Assembly: GCA_028289885.1 (NCBI GenBank)
Contig: JAQGKX010000169.1
Span: forward strand, 1 to 57,816
Length of the DNA: 57,816 nt
Direction of reading: 5' to 3'
From: Sphingomonadales bacterium
GTDB taxonomy: Bacteria; Pseudomonadota; Alphaproteobacteria; Sphingomonadales; Sphingomonadaceae
Position numbers and translations under genes: made by a program. Positions 18,879 to 28,461 of the stretch are shown here, in pieces (the stretch's first letter is position 1; every line of letters starts with the position of its first letter). The notes under the pieces are model-generated. The model did not search any database and had not been told where the DNA came from. It worked only from the letters and a program-made list of their open reading frames with translations.

Positions 18879-19199
18879 TCAATCGACTCCTGACTCGTTC
18901 AGCTGCGCCTTTCGTTCGGCCCTGCGCTTTGCACTGGCGCGGCGCAGGCCCCAGTCGGTCCAGCGACCATGTTTCGGCCAGCGGCGCTTGAACAGCACGT
19001 ACCGCTTTTTCACCCATTTCGAATAGCGCAGCATCAGGCCGAACCCGGCTGCGAACACAAAAACGCCGCCGGGGCCCGGAATTGCGCCGACGACCGGGGA
19101 GAGCAGAACGAGAACGCAGCCGAGCGCGAACAGGCAACTTCGTACGGCTGGCTTGTGATCGACGCTGCGGATTCGGTCGGCAATCTTCATCGTCTTCAT
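18879..19199 (-). CDS. Small PGPGW-like transmembrane protein
   Basis: A 106-residue membrane protein with two close hydrophobic segments (SCLFALGCVLVLLSPVVGAI and GVFVFAAGFGLMLRY) joined by the turn IPGPGG, followed by a strongly basic tail (KWVKKRYVLFKRRWPKHGRW and beyond). The IPGPG turn resembles the family of small two-helix proteins named after a PGPGW motif. Function is unknown. The start at 19199 (MKTMKIADRIRS) was chosen because the longer frame runs into the divergent yifB start; a Met three codons on is an alternative. Confidence 0.7.
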   Translation of the reverse strand: MKTMKIADRIRSVDHKPAVRSCLFALGCVLVLLSPVVGAIPGPGGVFVFAAGFGLMLRYSKWVKKRYVLFKRRWPKHGRWTDWGLRRASAKRRAERKAQLNESGVD

Positions 19200-19271
19200 T
19201 TGGGTTCCGCGTGTTGCATTGGCAAGACGGCACCCCGCGCCTAAGCACCAGTCCGAAACGGGGGCGTAACA

Positions 19272-20780
19272 ATGGTCGCGACGGTGCCGACAGTGGCTTA
19301 TCTCGGCCTTGAGGCGCGCGCGGTCGAGGTGCAATGCTCGCTGATCGCGGGCGTTCCGAACTTCAATGTGGTCGGATTGGGCGACAAGGCCGTCGCCGAA
19401 AGCCGCGAGCGGGTGAGGGGAGCTATCGCCGCCATCGGCCTCGCGCTACCGCCGAAGCGCATCACCGTGAACCTGTCGCCCGCCGATCTCCCGAAAGAGG
19501 GATCGCACTACGATCTCCCTATCGCGCTCGCACTGCTGGGAGCGATGGGGATCGTCGATGCCGAGACTCTGGCGGGCTATGTCGTGGTCGGGGAATTGGG
19601 ACTCGATGGGCGAATCGCGCCGTCCCCGGGTGTGTTGCTGGCGGCAATCCACGCCTCGGAACAGGGCAAGGGGCTTGTCTGTCCCGTGTCGCAGGGCGCG
19701 GAAGCCGCATGGGCGGGCGACGTCGAGGTCATCCCCGCGCCCGATTTGTTGAGTTTACTGAATCATTTCAAGGGCTCGGTCCTGTTGCCGGGTGCCGTCG
19801 CAGGAGAAGTGGAGGAGCGCGTCCACGGTCCCGACCTGAAACAGGTCAAGGGTCAGGAAACCGCCAAGCGCGCGCTCGAGATTGCGGCGGCTGGCGGGCA
19901 TAATCTGTTGATGGTGGGTCCGCCGGGCGCAGGGAAATCTCTGATGGCCGCGTGTTTGCCGGGTATCCTTCCCGATTTGACGGCGGGTGAGGCGCTTGAG
20001 GTCTCGATGGTGGCGAGCGTTTCGGGGGAACTGACCGCTGGCCGCCTGAAGCGCACGCGACCGTTCCGATCGCCGCATCATTCTGCGTCAATGGCGGCGC
20101 TGACGGGCGGAGGTTTGCGCGTGAAGCCGGGCGAAGTCAGCCTTGCCCACCTCGGCGTGCTGTTCCTCGATGAATTGCCCGAGTTCCAGCGGGTTGCGCT
20201 CGACTCGCTGCGGCAACCGCTGGAAACCGGCAGCGTGAGTGTTGCGCGCGCCAATGCACACGTCACCTTTCCGGCGCGGGTGCAATTGATCGCGGCGATG
20301 AATCCATGCCGATGCGGGCACCTTGGCGATGCGGCGCTGGCATGCTCGCGCGCGCCGAAATGCGCTGCGGACTATCAGGCGAAGGTTTCTGGCCCGATGC
20401 TCGATCGCATAGATTTGCACGTAGATGTCGCGGCGGTCAGTGCCGCCGATCTCGTCCTGCCGCCACCATCGGAAGGCAGTGCCGAGGTTCGAGTCCGCGT
20501 CGCCGAAGCACGGGCATTGCAGACAGCGCGTTACGGCCCGGACGGACCACGCACCAACGCCGAAGTCGATGGCGATTTGCTGGAAAAATATTGCAACCCC
20601 GACGAACCGGGACGCAAGTTGCTGGCCCAGGCCGCAGAGGCCATGCGGCTTTCGGCACGCGGCTACACCCGCATATTGCGTGTCGCCCGGACCATAGCCG
20701 ACCTGGGCAATGCCGACACGGTCGGACGAATCCATATTGCTGAGGCACTGAGCTATCGTCGGCAAGCTCCGCGAAATTGA
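19272..20780 (+). CDS. YifB/ComM family Mg-chelatase-like AAA+ ATPase
   Basis: AAA+ ATPase of 502 residues. The N-terminal ChlI-like part starts VATVPTVAYLGLEARAVEVQ and contains DLPIALALLGAMGI. Walker A is GPPGAGKS at residues 216-223 and Walker B LFLDELPEF. The C-terminal Mg-chelatase-type domain has RDIxx-type arginine blocks, ARGYTRILRVARTIADL. Homologue ComM is a hexameric branch-migration helicase acting in natural transformation, so a recombination role is plausible. It is divergent from the small membrane protein and is the last core gene before tRNA-Leu. Confidence 0.92.
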   Translation: MVATVPTVAYLGLEARAVEVQCSLIAGVPNFNVVGLGDKAVAESRERVRGAIAAIGLALPPKRITVNLSPADLPKEGSHYDLPIALALLGAMGIVDAETLAGYVVVGELGLDGRIAPSPGVLLAAIHASEQGKGLVCPVSQGAEAAWAGDVEVIPAPDLLSLLNHFKGSVLLPGAVAGEVEERVHGPDLKQVKGQETAKRALEIAAAGGHNLLMVGPPGAGKSLMAACLPGILPDLTAGEALEVSMVASVSGELTAGRLKRTRPFRSPHHSASMAALTGGGLRVKPGEVSLAHLGVLFLDELPEFQRVALDSLRQPLETGSVSVARANAHVTFPARVQLIAAMNPCRCGHLGDAALACSRAPKCAADYQAKVSGPMLDRIDLHVDVAAVSAADLVLPPPSEGSAEVRVRVAEARALQTARYGPDGPRTNAEVDGDLLEKYCNPDEPGRKLLAQAAEAMRLSARGYTRILRVARTIADLGNADTVGRIHIAEALSYRRQAPRN

Positions 20781-20833
20781 TCGATAAAGCAGGATTGCCC
20801 TGAACGAAAAGCCGCATTAGTGAGCGTCGCAGT

Positions 20834-20918
20834 GCGGGCGTGGTGGAACTGGTAGACGCGCTGGACTCAAAATCCTGTTCCGAAAGGAGTGTGGGTTCGA
20901 TTCCCACCGCCCGCACCA
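20834..20918 (+). tRNA. tRNA-Leu(CAA)
   Basis: An 85-base class II tRNA with encoded CCA. The acceptor stem GCGGGCG pairs with CGCCCGC, the T arm is GTGGG-TTCGATT-CCCAC, and a long variable arm TTCC-GAAA-GGA is present, as in Leu tRNAs. The anticodon loop CTCAAAA places CAA at 20868-20870, reading UUG codons. The anticodon stem has one T-T mismatch (20862 with 20876). It marks the switch from core genes to accessory genes in this window. Confidence 0.93.
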
Positions 20919-21605
20919 AAATTGGCTCCCAGGGGGTGCCAGGATCGCATAGATATACGAGGGGGGAAATGGCGTTCAGGCCATGGGCTGGATGTGGCCG
21001 CCGATCATGGCCGAGCCCGCGAACGCGTCCTGAAATCCGTGTGCGATGCGCGGTGTCGACAAAATCCTGCAGCAGGAGTCGCGGAACGCCCTCCTGACGT
21101 CGCTGACGAATTCAAAATTCAATGTTCTGCTGCTCGCCGTCAGGGACGGTTACACATTCATCCCATCGGCAACGAGCAGAACCCGGCCGCTGACATAATC
21201 GCTCTCCGGAATACACATCAAATAAATGCTTCCGGCGGCTTCCTCGGGCGTACCCTCCCTAGGCGAAATGATAAATGTAAATGGCGCGCGATCGTGGCGC
21301 ACGTGCCCTGAATACGATTGGCGATATGGCCTCAGCGGAAATGCGACGGCGAAAGCTTGAGCCGTAGAGGCTGGAGCCACCTAATGGCGCCCATTCCCGA
21401 CATTTTTCCACCCGGAAAGCAGCCTTTGAGCGCATAACAACCTGCTGAGAGCAGAATTGACAATTCTCAACGCTTTACAGGCTGCGCGCTCCATTCCTCA
21501 AAGGAACTTTCCTTAGCAAGCATCGGCATTGCTTCTGCAGAAATGGTGGTGAGGCCCTCAAACGGCTGCAACCAGTTCTCCTGGTTAGCGTTGAATGCTT
21601 AATGG
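20919..21605. other. 687-base gap after tRNA-Leu with a dehydrogenase remnant
   Basis: No intact gene is recognisable. The 3-prime part carries the tail of a short-chain dehydrogenase on the minus strand (listed separately). The rest is lower in GC than the core and has only short open frames without family motifs. No integrase or transposase remnant and no second copy of the tRNA 3-prime end was noticed. Confidence 0.6.
21150..21257 (-). pseudogene. C-terminal remnant of a short-chain dehydrogenase/reductase
   Basis: The minus frame ending in TAA at 21150 reads EGTPEEAAGSIYLM, then CIPESDYVSGRVLLVADGMNV. This matches the end of SDR enzymes: a GxPEE helix, a segment like FLxSxxSxYVTGQ, then VDGG. 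Only about 36 codons are recognisable; the NAD-binding Gly motif and the SxxxYxxxK active site are missing upstream, so it is a fragment. It lies 230 bases from the tRNA and suggests past insertion and decay. Confidence 0.7.
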
Positions 21606-24089
21606 GTGGTACATTGGGGGGAGGCTTCACTGCTGCAAGTCGAGTTACTGGCGTTCTTGAACAGTCCGGGTGAGATCAGTTCACGTATTGCTACTTTTGA
21701 CTGGGATGCCACGAGCATCGGGCCGATCAAGTCCTGGCCAGAAAGCCTCAAAGCTATAATCGGCTTCATCGTCCGCTCGCCCGTCCCGCTCGTCCTGTTG
21801 TGGGGCGAGGACGGCGTCATGATCTATAACGATGCCTATGCCGTGTTTGCGCACGGATTCGAAAAGCTCGGCATGAAGGTGCGCGAAGGTTGGCCGGAGG
21901 TCGCCGATTTCAACGATAACGTACTGAAGATCGGTCTGGCGGGCGGGACATTGTCCTATATCGATCAGGAGCTGACCCTGACTCGCAGCGGCAAATCCGA
22001 ACCTGTCTGGATGAACCTCGATTATTCCCCCGTGCTTGACGACAGCGGAGTTCCTGCCGGCGTGATGGCCATCGTTGTGGAAACGACTGCGAAAGTGATG
22101 GCTGACCGCCGGTCGGCCGACGAACAGGCGCGACAGCAACGGCTGTTGGCGCAGATGCCCGGGTTTGTTGGCGTCGTCAGTGGCCCCGATCATGTTTATC
22201 AATACGTGAACGATGCCTATGTTCGCATTTCAGAGCGTCAAAACTTTGTCGGACGGAAATTCCGCGAGGTATTCTCCGATCTGGAGGGTCAGGCGTTCGC
22301 ACCATTGCTCGATCAGGCATATTCAACCGGTGAAACGTTTGTCGCGCGCAACATGGAAATTCGGCTTCACGGCAGTGTTGAGGCTCAATGGATCGACTTC
22401 GTGTTCGAGCCAGTCCGAGACCAGGCAGGATCTGTCACCGGTGTGTTTATTGGTGGCTATGAGGTCACTGAGGCACAGCGTGCCACCGCAGCACTGCGAG
22501 AGAGCGAGGCGCGGCTGCGGGCACTTAATGCCGATCTCGAGCGACAGGTTATCGAGAGAACACAGGCTCGTGGCCGAACGTGGCAGGTCACGCCCGACCT
22601 GATGGGCGCGCTTAATTCGGAGGGGTTTTTTGAAACCTCCAATCCGGCATGGCAAACTATCCTGGGGTGGACGGAGGAGGAGGTCGCCTCGATGTCGATC
22701 TTCGACCTTTTGCATCCGGACGATGTGGAGCGGACCCGCGAGCGCTTTGCGTTGACCCAGCACGGCCAACCGGCGATCCGATTCCCGAACCGCTACCGCT
22801 GCAAAGATGGTGGCTATCGCTGGATTTCCTGGGTGGGAGTGCCTGAGGACGGCATGGTCTATTGCACGGGGCGGGATATCACGGAGGTGAGGCTTGCAGA
22901 GGAGGAGCTCGGCCTTGCTCAAGAGGCACTGCGCCAGGCGCAGAAGATGGAAGCGGTCGGCCAGCTTACCGGCGGCATCGCCCACGACTTCAACAACTTA
23001 CTGATGGGGATCAGCGGAAGTCTCGAACTGCTTGAACGCCATATCGCCGACGGTCGCACTGATCGGATCGCCCGTTACATCGATGCGGCACAGACCTCGA
23101 GCCGACGCGCGGCGTCACTCACCCAGCGGCTGCTCGCATTTTCGCGGCGTCAGACGCTCGATCCCAAGCCCGTCGATGTCAATCGGCTGATGGGTGGAAT
23201 GGAAGAACTGCTGCGACGAACTGTAGGTCCGGCGATTGCGATGGAGGTGGTCGATGCAGGCGGCCTTTGGCTGGTCGAGGTCGACGCGCCTCAGCTCGAA
23301 AGCGCGCTGCTTAATCTCGTTATCAACGCGCGCGACGCGATGCCTGATGGCGGACGGATCACAATCGAAACTGCCAACAAATGGCTCGATGCGCGTGGCG
23401 CAAAAGAGCGCGATCTGCCGCCCGGACAATATATCTCGCTGTGCGTTACCGATACGGGCACTGGCATGACCCAGGACGTGATCGATCGCGCCTTCGATCC
23501 GTTTTACACGACGAAGCCGCTGGGCCAAGGAACGGGTCTTGGCCTGTCGATGATCCACGGCTTTGTGCGTCAGTCCGGCGGACAGGTGCGAATCTATTCA
23601 GAGGAAGGCGAGGGTACGACAATGTGTCTTTACCTGCCGCGCTTCGTCGGGGAACTGTCTGACATCCAGGATGGCGACGTTTCGGCGGCCGATGCCGGGC
23701 ACGGCGAAACCGTCCTTGTCATCGACGACGAGCAAGCGGTTCGCATGCTCGTGACTGATGTGCTCGAGCTCGCCGGTTACCGCGTGCTCGAAGCCGATGA
23801 CGGGCCAAGCGGGCTGAAAATCCTGCACTCGGCGGCGCGGGTCGATCTGTTGATCACCGATGTTGGGCTACCCGGCGGCTTCAACGGACGGCAGGTGGCC
23901 GACTCCGCTCGGGTTTCGCGTCCCGGACTCAAGGTCCTGTTCATAACGGGCTACGCCGAGAATGCCGTCGTCGGAAATGGCCATCTGGATCCTGGCATGG
24001 CAGTCATGACCAAGCCATTTACGATTACCGACCTCGGCGTGCGTGTAACCGAAATGCTGGAAAGCCAAGAGGCTGGTCTTGAAGGATAG
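21606..24089 (+). CDS. PAS-domain hybrid sensor histidine kinase with receiver
   Basis: Cytosolic sensor kinase of up to 827 residues, without membrane helices. About three PAS-like regions (roughly 30-160, 175-290, 325-430) are followed by a HisKA domain with [12 protein letters not shown] (His460), an ATPase domain with [16 protein letters not shown] and [11 protein letters not shown], and a C-terminal receiver with VLVIDDE and phospho-acceptor Asp752 in [12 protein letters not shown], then MTKPF. Such soluble PAS hybrids often sense light, redox or ligands. The frame opens at GTG 21606, but a strong GGGGGAGG at 21617-21624 points to a CTG at 21630 or 21633 as a possible real start. No partner regulator is adjacent; it ends tail to tail with the TonB receptor. 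Confidence 0.9.
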   Translation: MVHWGEASLLQVELLAFLNSPGEISSRIATFDWDATSIGPIKSWPESLKAIIGFIVRSPVPLVLLWGEDGVMIYNDAYAVFAHGFEKLGMKVREGWPEVADFNDNVLKIGLAGGTLSYIDQELTLTRSGKSEPVWMNLDYSPVLDDSGVPAGVMAIVVETTAKVMADRRSADEQARQQRLLAQMPGFVGVVSGPDHVYQYVNDAYVRISERQNFVGRKFREVFSDLEGQAFAPLLDQAYSTGETFVARNMEIRLHGSVEAQWIDFVFEPVRDQAGSVTGVFIGGYEVTEAQRATAALRESEARLRALNADLERQVIERTQARGRTWQVTPDLMGALNSEGFFETSNPAWQTILGWTEEEVASMSIFDLLHPDDVERTRERFALTQHGQPAIRFPNRYRCKDGGYRWISWVGVPEDGMVYCTGRDITEVRLAEEELGLAQEALRQAQKMEAVGQLTGGIAHDFNNLLMGISGSLELLERHIADGRTDRIARYIDAAQTSSRRAASLTQRLLAFSRRQTLDPKPVDVNRLMGGMEELLRRTVGPAIAMEVVDAGGLWLVEVDAPQLESALLNLVINARDAMPDGGRITIETANKWLDARGAKERDLPPGQYISLCVTDTGTGMTQDVIDRAFDPFYTTKPLGQGTGLGLSMIHGFVRQSGGQVRIYSEEGEGTTMCLYLPRFVGELSDIQDGDVSAADAGHGETVLVIDDEQAVRMLVTDVLELAGYRVLEADDGPSGLKILHSAARVDLLITDVGLPGGFNGRQVADSARVSRPGLKVLFITGYAENAVVGNGHLDPGMAVMTKPFTITDLGVRVTEMLESQEAGLEG

Positions 24090-24235
24090 GCCACGGTGGC
24101 TTGAAGACGTGCCCGGCATGGGGCGGATCTCCACGGTGAGAGAGGTCGCTGTCCTGTACCGAAGGCGGAACTTGAGCCTTGTTGCTCAATACATACTCCG
24201 CCGCCCCAGCATGGCCAGCGTTCTTGTTATCCGGG

Positions 24236-26404
24236 CTAAAATTCAAAGTGGATATTGGCAGCGGCGGTGCGTGGTTCGCCGGGTATTACCGTGGAGCTTC
24301 CGTAGGTCCAATAGCGTTCATCGCTGACATTCTTGATGCCCACCCTGACAACCGCCTTATGCCCCGCGATGGCCAGAGCATAAGACGCGCCCAGGTCCAC
24401 CGTCGTATAAGAGGGAAAGCGCAGCGTGTTGAGCGTGTTGCCATAGCCCGCGTCAGTGTATTTTACATTGGCATTCAGGCGCAGCGCGGGGAGGATGGGC
24501 AACTGGTAGCTGGCTCCGAACGTGAGCTGGACTTCGGGAACGCCGGGGACGCGCTTGCCGGTATAGACCGGTCCTTCGTTCAGCAATTCGGTGTGAAGAT
24601 AAGCAGCGCTGGCGGAAAGCGTCAGGGGCGCGGTCAGCCGGACTGCGACGCTGGCTTCGGCTCCCTGGTAACGGACCTTGCCGCTTTGCACGTAACGATT
24701 GTCAACGGTGACGTAATTGGCGTCCTGCTCGGTTCGGAAAATGGCAACGGCACCGTTCCATTTGCCGTGATCGGCTTTCAGCCCGGCCTCATATTGCTTG
24801 GTCTCGATCGGCCCGAAGGTCTCGCCGTTGTTGACGTTGGTAGCGCCCGCCGCGCCGCCGTTTTGCAGGCCTTTCACGAAACTGACATAGGCGCGTGCAC
24901 TGGGGGCGAGTGAGTAGGTCAAGGCGATGGTGGGAGAGATCGGATGCGCCTTGTAAACCGCCGTTACCGCATCGGTGGCACTGCGCACCGTGTCCTCGTA
25001 ATCGGTGTAGCGCAGGCCGAGAAGCAGGGAAAATTTGCCAAGCGAAATCGTGTCGGCTGCAAACAGGCTCTTTTGGATATAGTGGTTGAGTTCATAGACG
25101 ACCGGGCGGTAATTTCCCGTTGGATAAGCGTTCAGGTTGATGTTGAGGTTGGTGTAGATATTACCTGACCCAATCGGATGCTGGGTCAGTGATTGCGCGT
25201 CGCTGAACTGCCCCTGCACTTCATATTCTGCGCCTAAAATCAACTCGTGGTTGAAGGGGCCGGTACTGACCGAGCCATCGACCGTCGACTGCACCTGGTT
25301 GAATTTGAAAATCCGCTTCACGAAAAAGGCGTTCGAGGTGAAATCGCCGGCGTTGTTGGTTATGGTGACCAGGTTTCCGGGGAAATCCTCGTCAAGTTTC
25401 GACCAGCGATAACGAAGCTTCGCCGTCCAGTTTGAACCGAGATTCCAGGCCAGGCCGGTCGTACCGACACCCATCTCGTTGGTTTTCCAGTTGCCCTTTG
25501 CGCCGAAGCTTGCACTACCGCTGACGGGCGCGAGATGGGTGACGGCGGCACCAACGGATACGGTGTTGACCTGATCGTCCTGCCGGGTCTTCATGTAGAA
25601 ACCGTCGGCGCTCCACGTCAGGTTATCGGTGATCTTGTAATCGAGCGCGACATCGACCGAATAGTTCGAGTTCTTGGCGCTGAGGTAGGTCTTGCCAAAC
25701 TCCCCCTGAAGATTGACGCGGTAGCCGAAGCGGCCATTGGCCAGCCGGTCGCCGACATCGACATGGCCGCTGAACAGGCTATCCGAACGATAACCGGCAT
25801 CAAGGCCGAGGTTGAAGCCTTCGCCTGCGCGTTTGGTGACGAAGTTGACGACACCGGCGGGGCTGCCGAAACCGTACATGAAGCCCGTTGCGCCCTTGAA
25901 CAGCTGGACCTGGTCGAACTGTTCGATGGGAAAATCGATCGACCAATAGGGGATGACCAGTCCATCGATCTTGAAGCTGTTCAGTTGGTCGAGCGCGACA
26001 CCACGAACACGAAAGACCGCGCCAGATGCGGCCGCAACGCTGCTGTTCACTTCACGGATCGAAGCATCGCTGCGGAACACGCCGTTGATGTCCTTGGTCT
26101 GCAAGTCCTGGATTTCGTCGGACGTGACGGCGGTGATCGAAAATGGCGTGTCCAGCACCGATTTATTGCCGAGGACGCCGATGGTAACCGAGCGGGCGAG
26201 CACGGACTTTTCATTGCGACCGACAACGGTGATCGAGTTGCCGTCGCTGGCGTCTGCGTCGGAAGCGGGCGCTGCGGCCAGCGCATCGCTCGTTGAAGAT
26301 GCGCTGCTTGACGAGGGGCTCGCTGCCGACGTGCTGGCAGTCGAGGCAGCGCCGATGGCGAGGGCCAGAACGGAAAGGGAAACGGCACCGCGCAACTGAA
26401 ACAT
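24236..26404 (-). CDS. TonB-dependent siderophore-type outer-membrane receptor
   Basis: Beta-barrel receptor of 722 residues. A signal peptide (MFQLRGAVSLSVLALAIG...) is followed by a serine/alanine-rich stretch, a plug domain with ITVVGRNEKSV, DTPFSITAVTSDEI, VRGVALDQLNSFKIDG and GSPAGVVNFVTKRA, and a barrel ending in the aromatic residue (HFEF). The plug form is like ferric siderophore receptors of the FhuA/FpvA type. The true ligand is not known and other small ligands are possible. The ATG at 26404 has GGGAG 6 bases upstream; a TTG one codon before is weaker. The neighbouring monooxygenase is divergent, with a 431-base gap. Confidence 0.9.
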   Translation of the reverse strand: MFQLRGAVSLSVLALAIGAASTASTSAASPSSSSASSTSDALAAAPASDADASDGNSITVVGRNEKSVLARSVTIGVLGNKSVLDTPFSITAVTSDEIQDLQTKDINGVFRSDASIREVNSSVAAASGAVFRVRGVALDQLNSFKIDGLVIPYWSIDFPIEQFDQVQLFKGATGFMYGFGSPAGVVNFVTKRAGEGFNLGLDAGYRSDSLFSGHVDVGDRLANGRFGYRVNLQGEFGKTYLSAKNSNYSVDVALDYKITDNLTWSADGFYMKTRQDDQVNTVSVGAAVTHLAPVSGSASFGAKGNWKTNEMGVGTTGLAWNLGSNWTAKLRYRWSKLDEDFPGNLVTITNNAGDFTSNAFFVKRIFKFNQVQSTVDGSVSTGPFNHELILGAEYEVQGQFSDAQSLTQHPIGSGNIYTNLNINLNAYPTGNYRPVVYELNHYIQKSLFAADTISLGKFSLLLGLRYTDYEDTVRSATDAVTAVYKAHPISPTIALTYSLAPSARAYVSFVKGLQNGGAAGATNVNNGETFGPIETKQYEAGLKADHGKWNGAVAIFRTEQDANYVTVDNRYVQSGKVRYQGAEASVAVRLTAPLTLSASAAYLHTELLNEGPVYTGKRVPGVPEVQLTFGASYQLPILPALRLNANVKYTDAGYGNTLNTLRFPSYTTVDLGASYALAIAGHKAVVRVGIKNVSDERYWTYGSSTVIPGEPRTAAANIHFEF

Positions 26405-26835
26405 CAAAAACTCCCGAAATAGTCGTGGTTCATCGGGGCATGTGCGTCGCCAGTAATGACGGATGCACGTGAGCCCTCTGTGACTAACGAACCGAGCGAC
26501 ATGCCCGGTTGAAGCTGCCTATTTCGGTTGCTTGATCGTTTATAACGAGAATTTCGAATGAAGCTGAAAGCTCTACTTATAGTGATCGTTCACAATGCTG
26601 TGCGGCAGATAGTTCATCCCATATTTATACTAGCCAATGTTTTCTAATGATGTGCGTAGGATTTGTTTCCCGATCTGGCGCGCATTAAGTCAACCGGTGG
26701 ATTCAACAGAAGTTCGAATAAAGACTATGAGAAGCGCTCGTTATTCCTGCCTTCTGCGATGACCTATCCCGTGATCTTCTTCCCATGGAAGTCGAATTCA
26801 CCGCCCCGCATAGCTGCTGAACAGGATACCAACCG
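26405..26835. other. 431-base divergent intergenic region
   Basis: AT-rich for this genome, lying between two divergent genes, so it should hold both promoters. I see no coding remnant. No convincing Fur box or other palindrome was found. Confidence 0.5.
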
Positions 26836-28179
26836 ATGACCAAGCCCCGCCAACTTCACCTTGGTGCCATACTTACCGGCGTCGGGATCTCGCAGCACCA
26901 GTGGCGTCATCCCGAGCAGGTCGGCGACGCGAGTATCGACATCGGCTGGTATATCGACAATGCCCGAAAGGCCGAACGGGCCAAGTTCGACCTCGTCTTC
27001 ATTGTCGATTCGCCGTACATCACCCCGGATACCGCGCCCCATTTCCTCAATCGACTGGAGCCGCTGACATTGCTGTCGGCGCTGGCCGGGGCAACCTCGC
27101 ACATCGGTCTCGTCGCCACGCTGACGACTTCCTACTGGGAGCCTTATAACGTGGCCCGTCAATTCGCCTCGCTGGACCTGATCAGCAATGGCCGTGCGGG
27201 CTGGAACGTGGTGACGACCGGGCTCGAAGGGGCCGCGCATAATTACGGACGGACCGAGCATTTCGACCATAAGGTCCGCTATGCCCGCGCGCGTGAATTC
27301 GTCGAGGTCGTGCAGGGGCTGTGGGACAGCTACGAGGACGACGCGTTTCCGCGAGACAAGGAAACCGGAGTTTTCCTCGACAAGAGCAAGCAGCATCGGC
27401 TCGACCACAAGGGCGAGCACTTCTCGGTGGCCGGACCGCTGGCGATCACCCGTTCACGGCAGGGGCAGCCGGTTATCTTTCAGGCGGGCGACAGTGCGGA
27501 AGGGCGCAATCTCGGCGCGCATATCGCCGACGCCACCTTTGCCAGCGCCGCGACGTTCGAGGATGGGCTGGCCTATTCGCGTGACTTGCGGGCGCGAGCT
27601 TCGGCACTGGGGCGTGACGCCTCGCTGATCCGGGTGTTGCCGGGGATCGACCCGATTATCGCCGACACTGATGAAGAAGCGCGCGCGATCGAGACCGAAC
27701 AGCTGGGGCAGGTCGATTTCGACAAGGCGCTGGCCCAGCTGGGGCGACCGTTCAACTATCACGACTTCTCGCAATATGAACTCGATGCGCCCTTCCCCGA
27801 CGTCAGCAAACTGTCGCTGAACAGCTACAAGGGCCACGCCGAGAACATTATCCGGATCGTCACCGGGGAAGGGCTGACACTGCGGCAGGCCGTGTGGCGT
27901 TTTGCGACGCGGACCAACCCGTTCGTTGGCAGCGCGCAAACCGTGGCAGACGAAATCGAACGCTGGTTCGTGGGCGGGGCGAGCGACGGATTCAACATCC
28001 ACGTCGGTGATCCGGTGAGTTTCGGACTGTTCATCGACCGCGTTGTGCCCCTGCTTCAGGCAAAGAGCGTGTTCCGGACCGAGTATGAGCACCAGACATT
28101 GCGCGGGCATCTGGGCGCGCCCATTCCTGAAAATCGCCACACATATGCGCGACGCCATCAGGGAATTGCGGCGGAGTAA
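26836..28179 (+). CDS. LLM-class flavin-dependent monooxygenase (NtaA/SnaA/DszA type)
   Basis: Reduced-flavin-dependent monooxygenase of 447 residues, the size of the NtaA/SnaA/DszA/EmoA branch. Family blocks include HQWRHP, GWYIDNARKAERAKFDLVFI, GLVATLTTSYWEPYNVARQF, SNGRAGWNVVTT and FQAGDSAEGRNLGA. Members oxidise nitrilotriacetate, EDTA, dibenzothiophene sulfone and other compounds using FMNH2 from a separate reductase; none is seen next to it. The substrate is unknown. AGGA lies 9 bases before the ATG. It is divergent from the siderophore-type receptor. Confidence 0.9.
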   Translation: MTKPRQLHLGAILTGVGISQHQWRHPEQVGDASIDIGWYIDNARKAERAKFDLVFIVDSPYITPDTAPHFLNRLEPLTLLSALAGATSHIGLVATLTTSYWEPYNVARQFASLDLISNGRAGWNVVTTGLEGAAHNYGRTEHFDHKVRYARAREFVEVVQGLWDSYEDDAFPRDKETGVFLDKSKQHRLDHKGEHFSVAGPLAITRSRQGQPVIFQAGDSAEGRNLGAHIADATFASAATFEDGLAYSRDLRARASALGRDASLIRVLPGIDPIIADTDEEARAIETEQLGQVDFDKALAQLGRPFNYHDFSQYELDAPFPDVSKLSLNSYKGHAENIIRIVTGEGLTLRQAVWRFATRTNPFVGSAQTVADEIERWFVGGASDGFNIHVGDPVSFGLFIDRVVPLLQAKSVFRTEYEHQTLRGHLGAPIPENRHTYARRHQGIAAE

Positions 28180-28421
28180 CTGCGCGGGCGTGGAGTTACG
28201 ACCATCCAGCGCAAGCCCGGTGCCCTGCGCGATTGCGCGCGTCCTACGAATGCCCGAGGCGTTCCGCCCGTTGCAAGCCACTCTGATCAGGAGTCAGCGC
28301 GGCGACAGGAATACGGTCGAATGCTCGCGCTTGTGCTTCAGCATGACGAGCAGGCGGGGCCTTCACAATTGTCGCCATCGTTCATGGTGCGCGAGCGAGC
28401 AACGCCGGGTTCCATCTGGAA

Positions 28422-28458
28422 GCAGGGCGTCGCTTAAATTAAGATGACGCCGCCCTGC
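28422..28458. terminator. Possible bidirectional terminator hairpin
   Basis: GCAGGGCGTCG and its near complement GACGCCGCCCTGC flank an AT-rich loop, between the ends of the monooxygenase (+) and the small minus-strand gene. The stem has a bulge and there is no strong T run. Confidence 0.35.
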
Positions 28459-28461
28459 CGT

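Noticed and set aside
20889-21311. 140-codon plus-strand frame starting inside tRNA-Leu
   Set aside because: It begins within the tRNA and overlaps the dehydrogenase remnant in the opposite direction; no motif.
26405-26835. Fur box before the siderophore-type receptor
   Set aside because: AT-rich words such as GAGAATTTCGAATG are present, but no site comes close to the Fur consensus repeat.
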